In this document: in pieces, positions 8,037 through 15,734 of the stretch | How the letters are laid out: each line of letters starts with the position of its first letter | How positions within the stretch are numbered: the first letter of the stretch is position 1 | Assembly (NCBI RefSeq): GCF_004923205.2 | Contig: NZ_SELD02000033.1 | Location: forward strand, 1-64,000 | DNA from: Paracoccus aeridis | GTDB taxonomy: Bacteria > Pseudomonadota > Alphaproteobacteria > Rhodobacterales > Rhodobacteraceae | DNA length: 64,000 nucleotides | Reading direction: 5' to 3' | The notes under the pieces: model-generated | Databases searched by the model: none | What the model saw: the letters and a program-made list of their open reading frames with translations, nothing else | What the model was told of the DNA's origin: nothing | Translations under genes and position numbers: made by a program

Positions 8037-8278
8037 GATTGCCCTCTCCGCCGTGTTTTCGTTTTGCGCCGACTATACGCAACCGCTGCCACTCCGCCAC
8101 GCATCTTCACGCCGCGGCGAGCGTGCATCGGCAGGTTTACGCCGAGCGCCGACCGCGCGGCCAGCGCAGGGCCACGGATGCGGCGCAACCGGCGCGGGAA
8201 ACCCAAGGCCCTTGCCGCGCCGACGCTGTGCGGTCTAGACCCGTCCGCATCGAGTGCGCGCATGAAGAAGGGGGCCAC

Positions 8279-8791
8279 ATGGCAGGCAGCATCAACAAGG
8301 TCATCCTGGTCGGCAATCTCGGCCAGGATCCGGAAATCCGCACCTTCCAGAACGGCGGCAAGATCGCGAACCTGCGCATCGCCACGTCCGAGAACTGGAA
8401 GGACAAGAACAGCGGCGAGCGGCGCGAGCGCACGGAATGGCACACCGTCGTGATCCATTCCGAACCGCTGGTGCGGGTGGCCGAGCAGTACCTCAAGAAG
8501 GGCATGAAGATCTACGTCGAAGGCCAGCTGGAAACCCGCAAGTGGCAGGACCAGTCGGGCGCCGACCGCTATTCGACCGAAGTCGCGCTGCGCCCGTTCC
8601 GGTCCGAGCTGCAGATGCTCGACGCGCGCGGCGGCGGCCAGGGCGGCGGCGCGGGCGGGAGCCAGGGCAGCTACGACCAGGGTTACGGTGACTACGGCAG
8701 CTCCTCGGGCAGCGGCGCGTCGGGCGGGCGCGGCGGCTCGGGCGGGTCCGGCGGCAGCCGGCCGGAGTTCGACGACGAGATCCCGTTCTGA
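8279..8791 (+). CDS. ssb: single-stranded DNA-binding protein
   Basis: SSB coats single-stranded DNA in replication, repair and recombination. Residues 1-115 form the OB-fold ([59 protein letters not shown]). Residues 116-160 are a flexible Gly/Ser/Gln-rich linker, and the acidic C-terminal tip DDEIPF is the docking site for partner proteins. The length of 170 residues is normal. The ATG follows AAGAAGGGGG at a good distance. It is transcribed divergently from the transglycosylase. No clear SOS box was identified in the intergenic region. Confidence 0.97.
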   Translation: MAGSINKVILVGNLGQDPEIRTFQNGGKIANLRIATSENWKDKNSGERRERTEWHTVVIHSEPLVRVAEQYLKKGMKIYVEGQLETRKWQDQSGADRYSTEVALRPFRSELQMLDARGGGQGGGAGGSQGSYDQGYGDYGSSSGSGASGGRGGSGGSGGSRPEFDDEIPF

Positions 8792-8800
8792 GGAACGCCA

Positions 8801-8836
8801 GGCGGCGGCCCTTCACGGCCGCCGCCTTTCCTTTCT
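8801..8836 (+). terminator. intrinsic terminator after ssb
   Basis: A 10-bp stem GGCGGCGGCC/GGCCGCCGCC with loop CTTCAC begins 9 bases after the ssb stop and is followed by TTTCCTTTCT. Confidence 0.8.
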
Positions 8837-8879
8837 CCCGTCCAGACACCAGTGCCAGATCCGCGATAGCCGAGGCCCC

Positions 8880-9578
8880 ATGTCCGACCGCCTGTTCCCC
8901 AGCCCCGACGTCCCCGCCGTCCCTGTCGCGGGCGAGGACGCGCTGTTCCCCGTTCACCGCATCTTCTGCGTCGGGCGCAACTACGCTGAACACGCGCGGG
9001 AAATGGGCGCCGAGGTCGATCACGAGGCGCCGTTCTACTTCCTCAAGGGCGCCTACACCCTGACCCGGGGCGGCGCGACGATCCCCTACCCGCCCGGCAC
9101 GCAGAACCTGCACCACGAGATCGAGTTCGTCGTCGCCATCGGCAAGCCGCTGTTCCGCGTCACCCCGGATCAGGCGATGACGGCCGTGTTCGGCTATGCC
9201 ACCGGCCTCGACATGACGCGGCGCGACCTGCAGAACAAGGCCAAGGACAAGGGTCGTCCCTGGGACCTCGGCAAGGACTTCGAACACGGGGCGGTGCTGT
9301 CGCCCGTCACCCGCGCCGAAGCCTTTGGCGAGATCGCCCGCCAGCGCATCTGGCTGGAGGTGGACGGCACGCTCCGCCAGGATTCCCGCCTATCGGAGAT
9401 GGTGTGGTCGGTGCCTGAGATCCTGGCCGACCTGTCGCGCTACTATCACCTGCAGCCGGGCGACGTCGTCTATACTGGCACGCCTGCGGGTGTCGGCGCG
9501 GTGGGTCCGGGCAACGTCCTGCGCGGCGGGGTGGACGGGCTTGCCACGATCGAACTGACGATCGGCGCGGCCGAATAG
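8880..9578 (+). CDS. fumarylacetoacetate hydrolase family protein (fumarylpyruvate hydrolase type)
   Basis: The 232-residue product has the FAH-family catalytic fold. FCVGRNYAEHAREMG starts the domain, the metal-binding acidic residues are in NLHHEIEFVVAIGKPLF, and GYATGLDMTRRDLQNKAKDKGRPWDLGKD carries the substrate loop. It closes with LQPGDVVYTGTPAGVGAVGPG. Members cleave C-C bonds in acylpyruvates (fumarylpyruvate, acylpyruvase substrates) or decarboxylate oxaloacetate. The exact substrate cannot be set from sequence, and no gentisate or homogentisate genes lie beside it. It stands alone between the ssb terminator and lon. Confidence 0.88.
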   Translation: MSDRLFPSPDVPAVPVAGEDALFPVHRIFCVGRNYAEHAREMGAEVDHEAPFYFLKGAYTLTRGGATIPYPPGTQNLHHEIEFVVAIGKPLFRVTPDQAMTAVFGYATGLDMTRRDLQNKAKDKGRPWDLGKDFEHGAVLSPVTRAEAFGEIARQRIWLEVDGTLRQDSRLSEMVWSVPEILADLSRYYHLQPGDVVYTGTPAGVGAVGPGNVLRGGVDGLATIELTIGAAE

Positions 9579-9692
9579 GACCGCGGCTGGCAGGCCTGCA
9601 TCGCGGCCGCTGTTCGGCGCGCTTCGCGAAACCGCCGCGCGACTGCCCGGCAACATCGCCCTGCGCGGAACATCACGGGAACGCCGCGGCCA

Positions 9693-9720
9693 TTGAAGCC
9701 GCGGACCCGCAGTCCTAGAT
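9693..9720 (+). promoter_or_regulatory. candidate promoter of lon, possibly sigma32-like
   Basis: TTGAAG (9693-9698) and CTAGAT (9715-9720) are separated by 16 bases, about 67 bases upstream of the lon start. The TTGAA element fits an alphaproteobacterial RpoH -35 box, and lon is a classic heat-shock gene, but the -10 box is not diagnostic. Confidence 0.3.
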
Positions 9721-9786
9721 TACCCGCAAGCCGGGTTGGCGGGCTGCCATGACGGGGCCGCCACGCTCGGGCACGAAAGGACCAGG

Positions 9787-12207
9787 ATGACCACTGCATC
9801 TTCCCCGAACACCTACGCCGTGCTTCCCCTGCGCGACATCGTGGTGTTTCCCCACATGATCGTGCCGCTGTTCGTCGGGCGCGAGAAATCGGTCCGTGCG
9901 CTTGAGGCCGTGATGAACGGCGACGCGCCGATCCTGCTGGCCGCGCAGAAGGACGCCTCGGTCGATGAACCGGGCGAGGACGGCATCCATCGCACCGGCG
10001 TGCTGGCGAACGTCCTGCAGCTGCTGAAGCTGCCCGACGGCACCGTGAAGGTACTGGTCGAGGGCCGCCAGCGGGTGACCATCACCGGCTTCGTCAGGAA
10101 CGACGCCCATTTCGAGGCGACGGCCGAACCCCTGACCGAACTGCCGGGTGACGCCGACAGCGTCGCCGCTTTGGTCCGCACCGTCGCGGAGGAATTCGAA
10201 CGCTACGTCAAGGTTCGCAAGAACATCCCCGAGGAAGCCGTGTCCGCCATCGGCGAGGCGCGCGAGCCTGCCGTGCTGGCCGACCTCGTGTCGGGGCACC
10301 TGGGCATCGACATCGCCCGCAAGCAGGACCTGCTGGACACGCTCGACGTGGCCCAGCGGCTTGAGAAGGTCTACGGGCTGATGCAGGGCGAGATGTCGGT
10401 CCTGCAGGTCGAGAAGAAGATCAAGAGCCGCGTCAAGACCCAGATGGAGAAGACGCAGCGCGAATACTATCTCAACGAGCAGATGAAGGCGATCCAGCGC
10501 GAGCTGGGCGATGGCGACGAAGGCCAGAACGAGATCGCCGAGCTGGAAGAGAAGATCTCGGCCACCAAGTTCAGCAAGGAAGCCCGTGAAAAGGCGGAGT
10601 CCGAGCTGAAGAAGCTCAAGTCGATGTCGCCGATGTCGGCCGAGGCCACGGTCAGCCGCAACTACCTCGACTGGCTGCTGGCGCTGCCGTGGGGCGTGAA
10701 GTCGCGCACCCGGAAGGATCTCGGCCGCGCCGAGCAGGTGCTGGACGCCGACCACTACGGCCTGGAAAAGGTCAAGGAGCGGATCGTCGAGTATCTCGCC
10801 GTGCAGGCCCGGTCCGACAAGCTGAGGGGCCCGATCCTGTGCCTTGTCGGCCCTCCGGGCGTCGGCAAGACCTCTCTCGGCCGTTCGGTCGCCAAGGCGA
10901 CGGGGCGCGAGTTCATCCGCATCTCGCTTGGCGGCGTGCGCGATGAAAGCGAGATCCGCGGCCACCGCCGGACCTACATCGGCTCCATGCCCGGCAAGAT
11001 CATCCAGGCGCTGAAGAAGGCCAAGACGACGAACCCGCTCATCCTGCTCGACGAGATCGACAAGATGGGCCAGGATTTCCGGGGCGACCCGGCGTCGGCG
11101 ATGCTGGAGGTGCTGGACCCGGAACAGAACGCGACCTTCGTGGACCACTATCTCGAGGTAGAATACGACCTGTCCAACGTCATGTTCCTGACCACGGCCA
11201 ACAGCTACAACATGCCGGGCCCGCTTCTGGACCGGATGGAGATCATCCCGCTGTCGGGCTATACCGAGGACGAGAAGCGCGAGATCGCGCGCCAGCACCT
11301 GCTGGGCAAGCAGATCAAGGCGAACGGCCTCAGGAAGGGCGAGTTCACGGTCTCGGACGAGGCGCTGACCCACATGATCCGCTACTACACGCGAGAAGCC
11401 GGGGTCCGTTCGCTGGAGCGCGAGATCGCGAAGCTGGCGCGGAAGGCCGTGACCGAGATCCTCAAGGGCGGCGCGACGTCCGTGCACGTCACGCCCGAGA
11501 AGGTCGAGGAATATCTCGGCGTCCGCCGGCACCGCTACGGTCTCGCCGAAAAGGACGACCAGGTCGGCGTGGTGACCGGTCTCGCCTGGACGCAGGTCGG
11601 CGGCGACCTGCTGCAGATCGAGGCGCTGCGTCTGCCCGGCAAGGGCCGCATGAAGACGACCGGAAAACTGGGCGACGTGATGAAGGAATCGATCGACGCG
11701 GCGTCGAGCTTCGTGCGGTCGGTCGCGCCGGAGCTGGGCATCCGCCCGCCGGAGTTCGAGAAGCGCGACATCCACGTCCACGTCCCCGAGGGCGCGACGC
11801 CAAAGGACGGTCCGTCCGCTGGTCTGGCGATGGTGACGTCGGTCGTGTCGGTGATGACGGGCATCCCGGTCCGCAAGGACGTGGCGATGACCGGCGAGGT
11901 CACGCTGCGCGGCAACGCGCTGGCGATCGGCGGCCTGAAGGAAAAGCTTCTCGCGGCGCTGCGCGGCGGCATCACGACGGTGCTGATCCCGCAGGAGAAC
12001 GAGAAGGACCTGGCCGACATCCCGGCGAACGTGAAGGAGGGGCTGCAGATCATCCCCGTCTCGAACGTCCGCGAGGTCCTGCGCCACGCGCTGGTGCGGA
12101 TGCCCGAGCCGCTCGAGTGGGACGAGGCGGCCGAGGAAGCCGCCGCCGCCGAGGCGGCCCGGTTGGCCGCGCTGCGCGACCCCGGAAGCTCGGCCGTCGC
12201 CCACTGA
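9787..12207 (+). CDS. lon: ATP-dependent endopeptidase Lon
   Basis: Lon degrades misfolded and short-lived regulatory proteins in the cytoplasm. The 806-residue protein shows the N-terminal substrate-recognition domain (from [20 protein letters not shown]), a coiled-coil (about 200-280), the AAA+ module with Walker A GPPGVGKT (355-362) and Walker [11 protein letters not shown] (418-427), and the C-terminal protease domain. The catalytic dyad is Ser677 in [12 protein letters not shown] and Lys720 in IGGLKEKL. The start at 9787 follows AAGGA; an upstream in-frame ATG at 9736 would add a non-conserved segment. The C-terminal tail is Ala-rich. A terminator follows within 25 bp, so it is monocistronic. 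Confidence 0.98.
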   Translation: MTTASSPNTYAVLPLRDIVVFPHMIVPLFVGREKSVRALEAVMNGDAPILLAAQKDASVDEPGEDGIHRTGVLANVLQLLKLPDGTVKVLVEGRQRVTITGFVRNDAHFEATAEPLTELPGDADSVAALVRTVAEEFERYVKVRKNIPEEAVSAIGEAREPAVLADLVSGHLGIDIARKQDLLDTLDVAQRLEKVYGLMQGEMSVLQVEKKIKSRVKTQMEKTQREYYLNEQMKAIQRELGDGDEGQNEIAELEEKISATKFSKEAREKAESELKKLKSMSPMSAEATVSRNYLDWLLALPWGVKSRTRKDLGRAEQVLDADHYGLEKVKERIVEYLAVQARSDKLRGPILCLVGPPGVGKTSLGRSVAKATGREFIRISLGGVRDESEIRGHRRTYIGSMPGKIIQALKKAKTTNPLILLDEIDKMGQDFRGDPASAMLEVLDPEQNATFVDHYLEVEYDLSNVMFLTTANSYNMPGPLLDRMEIIPLSGYTEDEKREIARQHLLGKQIKANGLRKGEFTVSDEALTHMIRYYTREAGVRSLEREIAKLARKAVTEILKGGATSVHVTPEKVEEYLGVRRHRYGLAEKDDQVGVVTGLAWTQVGGDLLQIEALRLPGKGRMKTTGKLGDVMKESIDAASSFVRSVAPELGIRPPEFEKRDIHVHVPEGATPKDGPSAGLAMVTSVVSVMTGIPVRKDVAMTGEVTLRGNALAIGGLKEKLLAALRGGITTVLIPQENEKDLADIPANVKEGLQIIPVSNVREVLRHALVRMPEPLEWDEAAEEAAAAEAARLAALRDPGSSAVAH

Positions 12208-12231
12208 GGCTGCGGACCTGACGATCTCGGG

Positions 12232-12260
12232 ACGGGCGGGGGAAACCCCGCCCGTTTCCT
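12232..12260 (+). terminator. intrinsic terminator after lon
   Basis: A 10-bp stem ACGGGCGGGG/CCCCGCCCGT with a GAAA tetraloop is followed by TTCCTGTTGT, 25 bases after the lon stop. Confidence 0.8.
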
Positions 12261-12478
12261 GTTGTCGTGCGCTTGTCCGCGTTCCGGTGCGGTGATCCGG
12301 TTCAAGGCGACGGGCCCGCGGTCTCAGCCTCGGCGCATCGAAAAATCGTCTGCGCAGAAGATTGTCGCGAACGGGAAAGCGACCGGCTGCAACGAGCGTC
12401 CGCTGGTCGCGGCTGTCGCCCCTTTCCCGCACTTCGCTCTTGCAGCGCGCCGCGCCAGCCGCTATCAGGCGCGTCACC

Positions 12479-12553
12479 GGGTGATTAGCTCAGCGGTAGA
12501 GCGCTTCGTTCACATCGAAGATGTCAGCGGTTCAAATCCGTTATCACCCACCA
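12479..12553 (+). tRNA. tRNA-Val (anticodon CAC)
   Basis: The 75-base cloverleaf has acceptor arms GGGTGAT and ATCACCC, a D-arm with AGCTCAGCGGTAGAGC, an anticodon stem CTTCG/CGAAG with loop TTCACAT (anticodon CAC, reading GUG), and a T-arm with GGTTCAAATCC. The discriminator A and CCA end are encoded. A hairpin terminator follows 8 bases later. No integrase is adjacent, so it is not an occupied attachment site. Confidence 0.97.
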
Positions 12554-12561
12554 TCATTCCG

Positions 12562-12590
12562 AAGGCCGTCCCGAAAGGGGCGGCCTTCTT
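12562..12590 (+). terminator. terminator after tRNA-Val
   Basis: An 11-bp stem AAGGCCGTCCC/GGGGCGGCCTT (one G-T pair) with a GAAA loop is followed by CTTC. It separates the tRNA from the convergent hisE gene. Confidence 0.7.
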
Positions 12591-12619
12591 CATGGCGGCC
12601 TGCTTCAATGCGGCGGGCG

Positions 12620-12955
12620 TCAGCGTCCGCGCGCGGCCTTCTCGGCGAGGCCCGACTGCGCCTCGCGCCGCTCCAGCTCCGCCCAGACGTCCGACAGCGG
12701 CACGCCGCAGGCCGCGAGCATCACCGTCAGGTGGTACAGCGCATCCGCCGCTTCCGAGGCCAGCCGCGCGCGGTCGCCGCGCACCGCCTCGATGATCGCC
12801 TCGACCGCCTCCTCGCCGAACTTCTCGGCGCACTTGGCGGGGCCCTTCGCCAGCAGCTGCGCGGTCCAGCTGGACGCGGGATCGGCGGTCCGCCGCGCCT
12901 CGATGGTCGCGGCCAGACGGTCCATCGGGTGACGGCGGTCCTCGGGGTCGGTCAT
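12620..12955 (-). CDS. hisE: phosphoribosyl-ATP pyrophosphatase
   Basis: HisE hydrolyses phosphoribosyl-ATP to phosphoribosyl-AMP in histidine synthesis. The 111-residue product shows the MazG-like all-alpha signature: [21 protein letters not shown], then [28 protein letters not shown] with the Mg-binding acidic residues, and a C-terminal [15 protein letters not shown]. It is a stand-alone HisE, not fused to HisI, as usual in Alphaproteobacteria. Its ATG overlaps the hisF stop (ATGA), so the two are translationally coupled. The other his genes are not in the window. Confidence 0.96.
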   Translation of the reverse strand: MTDPEDRRHPMDRLAATIEARRTADPASSWTAQLLAKGPAKCAEKFGEEAVEAIIEAVRGDRARLASEAADALYHLTVMLAACGVPLSDVWAELERREAQSGLAEKAARGR

Positions 12956-13713
12956 GTCAGCCTCATCGGAATGCCGGCCGCGGCCATGTGGGCCTTGGCC
13001 TCGGCCACGGTGTGGGTGCCGAAGTGGAAGATCGAGGCCGCCAGCACCGCGCTCGCGTGGCCCAGCGTCACGCCCTCGACCAGATGGTCCAGCGTCCCCA
13101 CCCCGCCCGACGCGATCACCGGGACCGGCACCGCGTCCGCGATGGCGCGGGTCAGGTCGATGTTGAACCCCGCCCGCGTCCCGTCCCGGTCCATGCTGGT
13201 CAGCAGGATCTCGCCCGCGCCCTTCCCGGCGATGCTGCGCGCGAACTCGACCGCGTCGATGCCGGTCGCCCGGCGGCCGCCGTGGGTGAAGATTTCCCAC
13301 CGGCCCGGCGCCACGGTCCGCGCGTCGATGGCGCAGACGATGCACTGGCTGCCAAAGCGCGCCGCCGCCTCGGACACGACATCCGGATCGGCCACGGCGG
13401 CCGAGTTGAAGCTGACCTTGTCCGCGCCCGCCAACAGCAGGTCGCGCACGTCGCGGTGCGACCGGACGCCGCCGCCGACGGTCAGCGGCACGAAGCAATG
13501 CTCGGCCGTGCGCGTCACCAGGTCGAACATCGTCCCGCGATTCTCGTGCGTGGCATGGATGTCGAGAAAGCAGATCTCGTCGGCGCCCGCGGCATCATAG
13601 GCGCGCGCGGCCTCGACCGGGTCGCCCGCGTCGATCAGGTCCACGAAGTTGACGCCCTTGACCACGCGCCCGTCGGCCACGTCGAGGCAGGGAATGATGC
13701 GCGTCTTGAGCAT
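12952..13713 (-). CDS. hisF: imidazole glycerol phosphate synthase cyclase subunit
   Basis: HisF, with the glutaminase HisH, converts PRFAR and ammonia to imidazole glycerol phosphate and AICAR. The 253-residue TIM barrel is complete. The catalytic Asp11 is in [19 protein letters not shown], the second catalytic Asp is in [11 protein letters not shown], and the phosphate-binding loops GGGVRS and [12 protein letters not shown] are present. The start at ATG 13713 is the conserved MLKTRIIPC. It is the first gene of a two-gene hisFE unit, with hisE overlapping by four bases. hisH and hisA, which normally precede it, are absent, which is somewhat unusual. Confidence 0.97.
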   Translation of the reverse strand: MLKTRIIPCLDVADGRVVKGVNFVDLIDAGDPVEAARAYDAAGADEICFLDIHATHENRGTMFDLVTRTAEHCFVPLTVGGGVRSHRDVRDLLLAGADKVSFNSAAVADPDVVSEAAARFGSQCIVCAIDARTVAPGRWEIFTHGGRRATGIDAVEFARSIAGKGAGEILLTSMDRDGTRAGFNIDLTRAIADAVPVPVIASGGVGTLDHLVEGVTLGHASAVLAASIFHFGTHTVAEAKAHMAAAGIPMRLT

Positions 13714-13816
13714 GGGGTGCCTTTCAGGGATCCCGCGCTGAATGGTCGGCGCGCGCGCGCAAGTCAACACGCGCGGCCCGCTGGACCGCGCCCCGCCGCG
13801 GCCCTAGTCTTGCCCC

Positions 13817-14311
13817 ATGCGCCTGTCCGTCCCCACGATCGCCTTCGCCGCCCTTGTCGCGCTGTCGCTCGCCCCGCCTGCGCGGGCCCAATCGGTCCTG
13901 TTCGTGCTGGACCAGTCGCAACTTCCCTTCGACCTCAGCCCGGGCGCGCGCGAGAACTCGCCCGCCAACATCAGGAACGCGCCGTCGCAGGCGAAGAACT
14001 CGGCGGCAAGTTGGGCGAATTCGCCCAAGGCGCCGGGGAATGCGCCGGACAACCCGGCGAACGGGCCCGACGGGGTGAACGCGATCTTCACGCCCGACGG
14101 CGAGTTCGTGGGCTACGCGACGCGGGGCGGCGGGGCGCTGAACCTGTTCTCGGCCAGCGGGCGGCGGATCGCCTACCAGCCAGCGGGCGGGCACACGAAA
14201 AGCCTGATGTCGAACGCGGGCGAGTGGTGCGGGACCGTGACCGGCACCCGCCGCGGCGGCTACGCCTTCGGCCTGACCATGGCCTGCGCGCGGCGGTTCT
14301 TCGTCAACTGA
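13817..14311 (+). CDS. exported hypothetical protein with Asn/Pro/Ser repeats
   Basis: The 164-residue product has a Sec signal peptide (MRLSVPTIAFAALVALSLAP, cleavage near ARA-QS) and is probably periplasmic or secreted. Residues 45-84 are a low-complexity Asn/Pro/Ser segment with degenerate repeats of the type ENSPAN, KNSAAS, ANSPKA, DNPANG. The C-terminal half (about 88-164) looks folded: IFTPDGEFVGYATRGGG, then LNLFSASGRRIAYQPAG, then a pair of cysteines (EWCGTV and MACARR) that may form a disulfide. I do not recognise a named domain. It diverges from hisF and precedes the PAS-domain gene by 89 bp. Confidence 0.75.
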   Translation: MRLSVPTIAFAALVALSLAPPARAQSVLFVLDQSQLPFDLSPGARENSPANIRNAPSQAKNSAASWANSPKAPGNAPDNPANGPDGVNAIFTPDGEFVGYATRGGGALNLFSASGRRIAYQPAGGHTKSLMSNAGEWCGTVTGTRRGGYAFGLTMACARRFFVN

Positions 14312-14400
14312 CGGCCGGTAACCCGAAGTTAACGGCCCTGCGCTATCCCGGGTCTCGCGCGGGTGTGTTGCCCGCGGGCGGCAGAGGACCCGAGGAACCC

Positions 14401-15609
14401 GTGTTGCAATCGCTTGGCCCGACCGACGACGAGCGCGTCCTGCCGCCGGGGCGGCTCAGCTTCACCATCTCGAACCGGCGCGGCATCATCCAGTCGGGCG
14501 ACATGCTGTTTGCGCAGTTGTCGGCGCGCGATCCGGCGTCCATCGCCGGCGCGCACCACCGCTTCCTGCGCCATCCCGACATGCCGCGCGCCGTCTTCGC
14601 CCGCAGCTGGGAACTGCTGCACGCCGGCGGATCGGCCGCCGCCTACGTCAAGAACCTGTCGGCCGACGGGCGCTTTTTCTGGGTCTTCTCGGCGGTGATC
14701 CCCGTTTGCGACGGGCATGTCGCCATCCGCTCGGCGCCCCGCGGCCCGCTGTTCGGGCCGGTCTCGGCGGCCTACAGGCGGCTGCATGCGGTCGAACGGC
14801 AGGGCGAAGGGATGGCCGCGCAGCTGGCCCGGATGGACGGCGAACTCGCGGCGCTCGGCTTTCCCGACTTCACGTCGTTCATGGCCCGCGTCCTCCAGTC
14901 CGAAACCGCGCATCTGCCCGCCGACACCGGCTCGCCGGGGCTGGTGCGGTCCGAGATCGTCGAGCTGAGGTCGAAGATTGCTGGCCTTGACCGCGCGCAG
15001 AGGGAGCTTGCGGAGGCGGTGCGCGCGCTGCACCTCATCCCCACGAACATGCGGATCATCGCCTCGCGGCTGGAGCCGTCGGGCGGGCCGGTCAGCGCGA
15101 TCGCCGACCGCTACAAGCACGACTCGGCCGAGCTGATCGCACGCATGATCGACGGGCAGAGCATCCGCAACGGGTCCGCCGCGCCGCTGATCGAAGTGCT
15201 GGACGACATGCTGATCCATGACGCGATCATCCGCCTGCTGACAGCCGCCGCCGGGCAGGCCGAGGGACAGGCCGAAAGCCAAGGCGGGTTCGGCCTGCAC
15301 AGCGGCGCCCAGGCGGCGGCCCTGATGCGCGCATCCTGCGATGCCCCGCCCGAAGGGATCACGGTCCTGACGCCGGCCGAACTGCGGTTGCGGCTCCATC
15401 AGGTGCGGCACGGGGCCGAGGCCGTCATCCGGCTGATGGCCGGGCTGGAACAGGTGCGGATCCTGGGCGAGGTCGAAAGCAGCCGCGTGCGCGATGACGA
15501 CCAGGGCCTGTCGGCGGTGGTGGCGCAGCTGCGGGCGTTCCACGACGACGTCCGCGAGCGGCTCAGGCCGATGATGCTGCTGCTGCGGCACCTGGACGTG
15601 GCGGTTTGA
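14401..15609 (+). CDS. soluble PAS-domain protein (aerotaxis-receptor-like PAS)
   Basis: The 402-residue product begins at GTG 14401 after GAGGAA. Residues 15-120 are a PAS domain of the Aer type (RGIIQSGDMLFAQLSARDPA, then HHRFLRHPDMPRAVFARSWE, then KNLSADGRFFWVFSAVIP). In that family the domain often binds FAD or another redox ligand. The rest is helical (about 125-400) and lacks a recognisable methyl-accepting, histidine kinase or GGDEF output domain. No membrane helix is seen. It may be a cytoplasmic redox or signal sensor acting through protein contacts. An in-frame TTG at 14404 is an alternative start. Function unknown. Confidence 0.8.
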   Translation: MLQSLGPTDDERVLPPGRLSFTISNRRGIIQSGDMLFAQLSARDPASIAGAHHRFLRHPDMPRAVFARSWELLHAGGSAAAYVKNLSADGRFFWVFSAVIPVCDGHVAIRSAPRGPLFGPVSAAYRRLHAVERQGEGMAAQLARMDGELAALGFPDFTSFMARVLQSETAHLPADTGSPGLVRSEIVELRSKIAGLDRAQRELAEAVRALHLIPTNMRIIASRLEPSGGPVSAIADRYKHDSAELIARMIDGQSIRNGSAAPLIEVLDDMLIHDAIIRLLTAAAGQAEGQAESQGGFGLHSGAQAAALMRASCDAPPEGITVLTPAELRLRLHQVRHGAEAVIRLMAGLEQVRILGEVESSRVRDDDQGLSAVVAQLRAFHDDVRERLRPMMLLLRHLDVAV

Positions 15610-15734
15610 CGTGACCGCCGCGGGCTGTTGAAGTCTGGTGGCCGCGGTCTGGCGTGGGTGGTCTGGTCGGTGCGGTCCGGTCCGGCCTGCCGGCGGCAAA
15701 GCTCAATGCGGCCCCCCTGGGCGCGCCGCCCAGC

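Noticed and set aside
8640..8760. Gly/Ser-rich repeats in ssb.
   Set aside because: Such a disordered linker is standard in SSB proteins.
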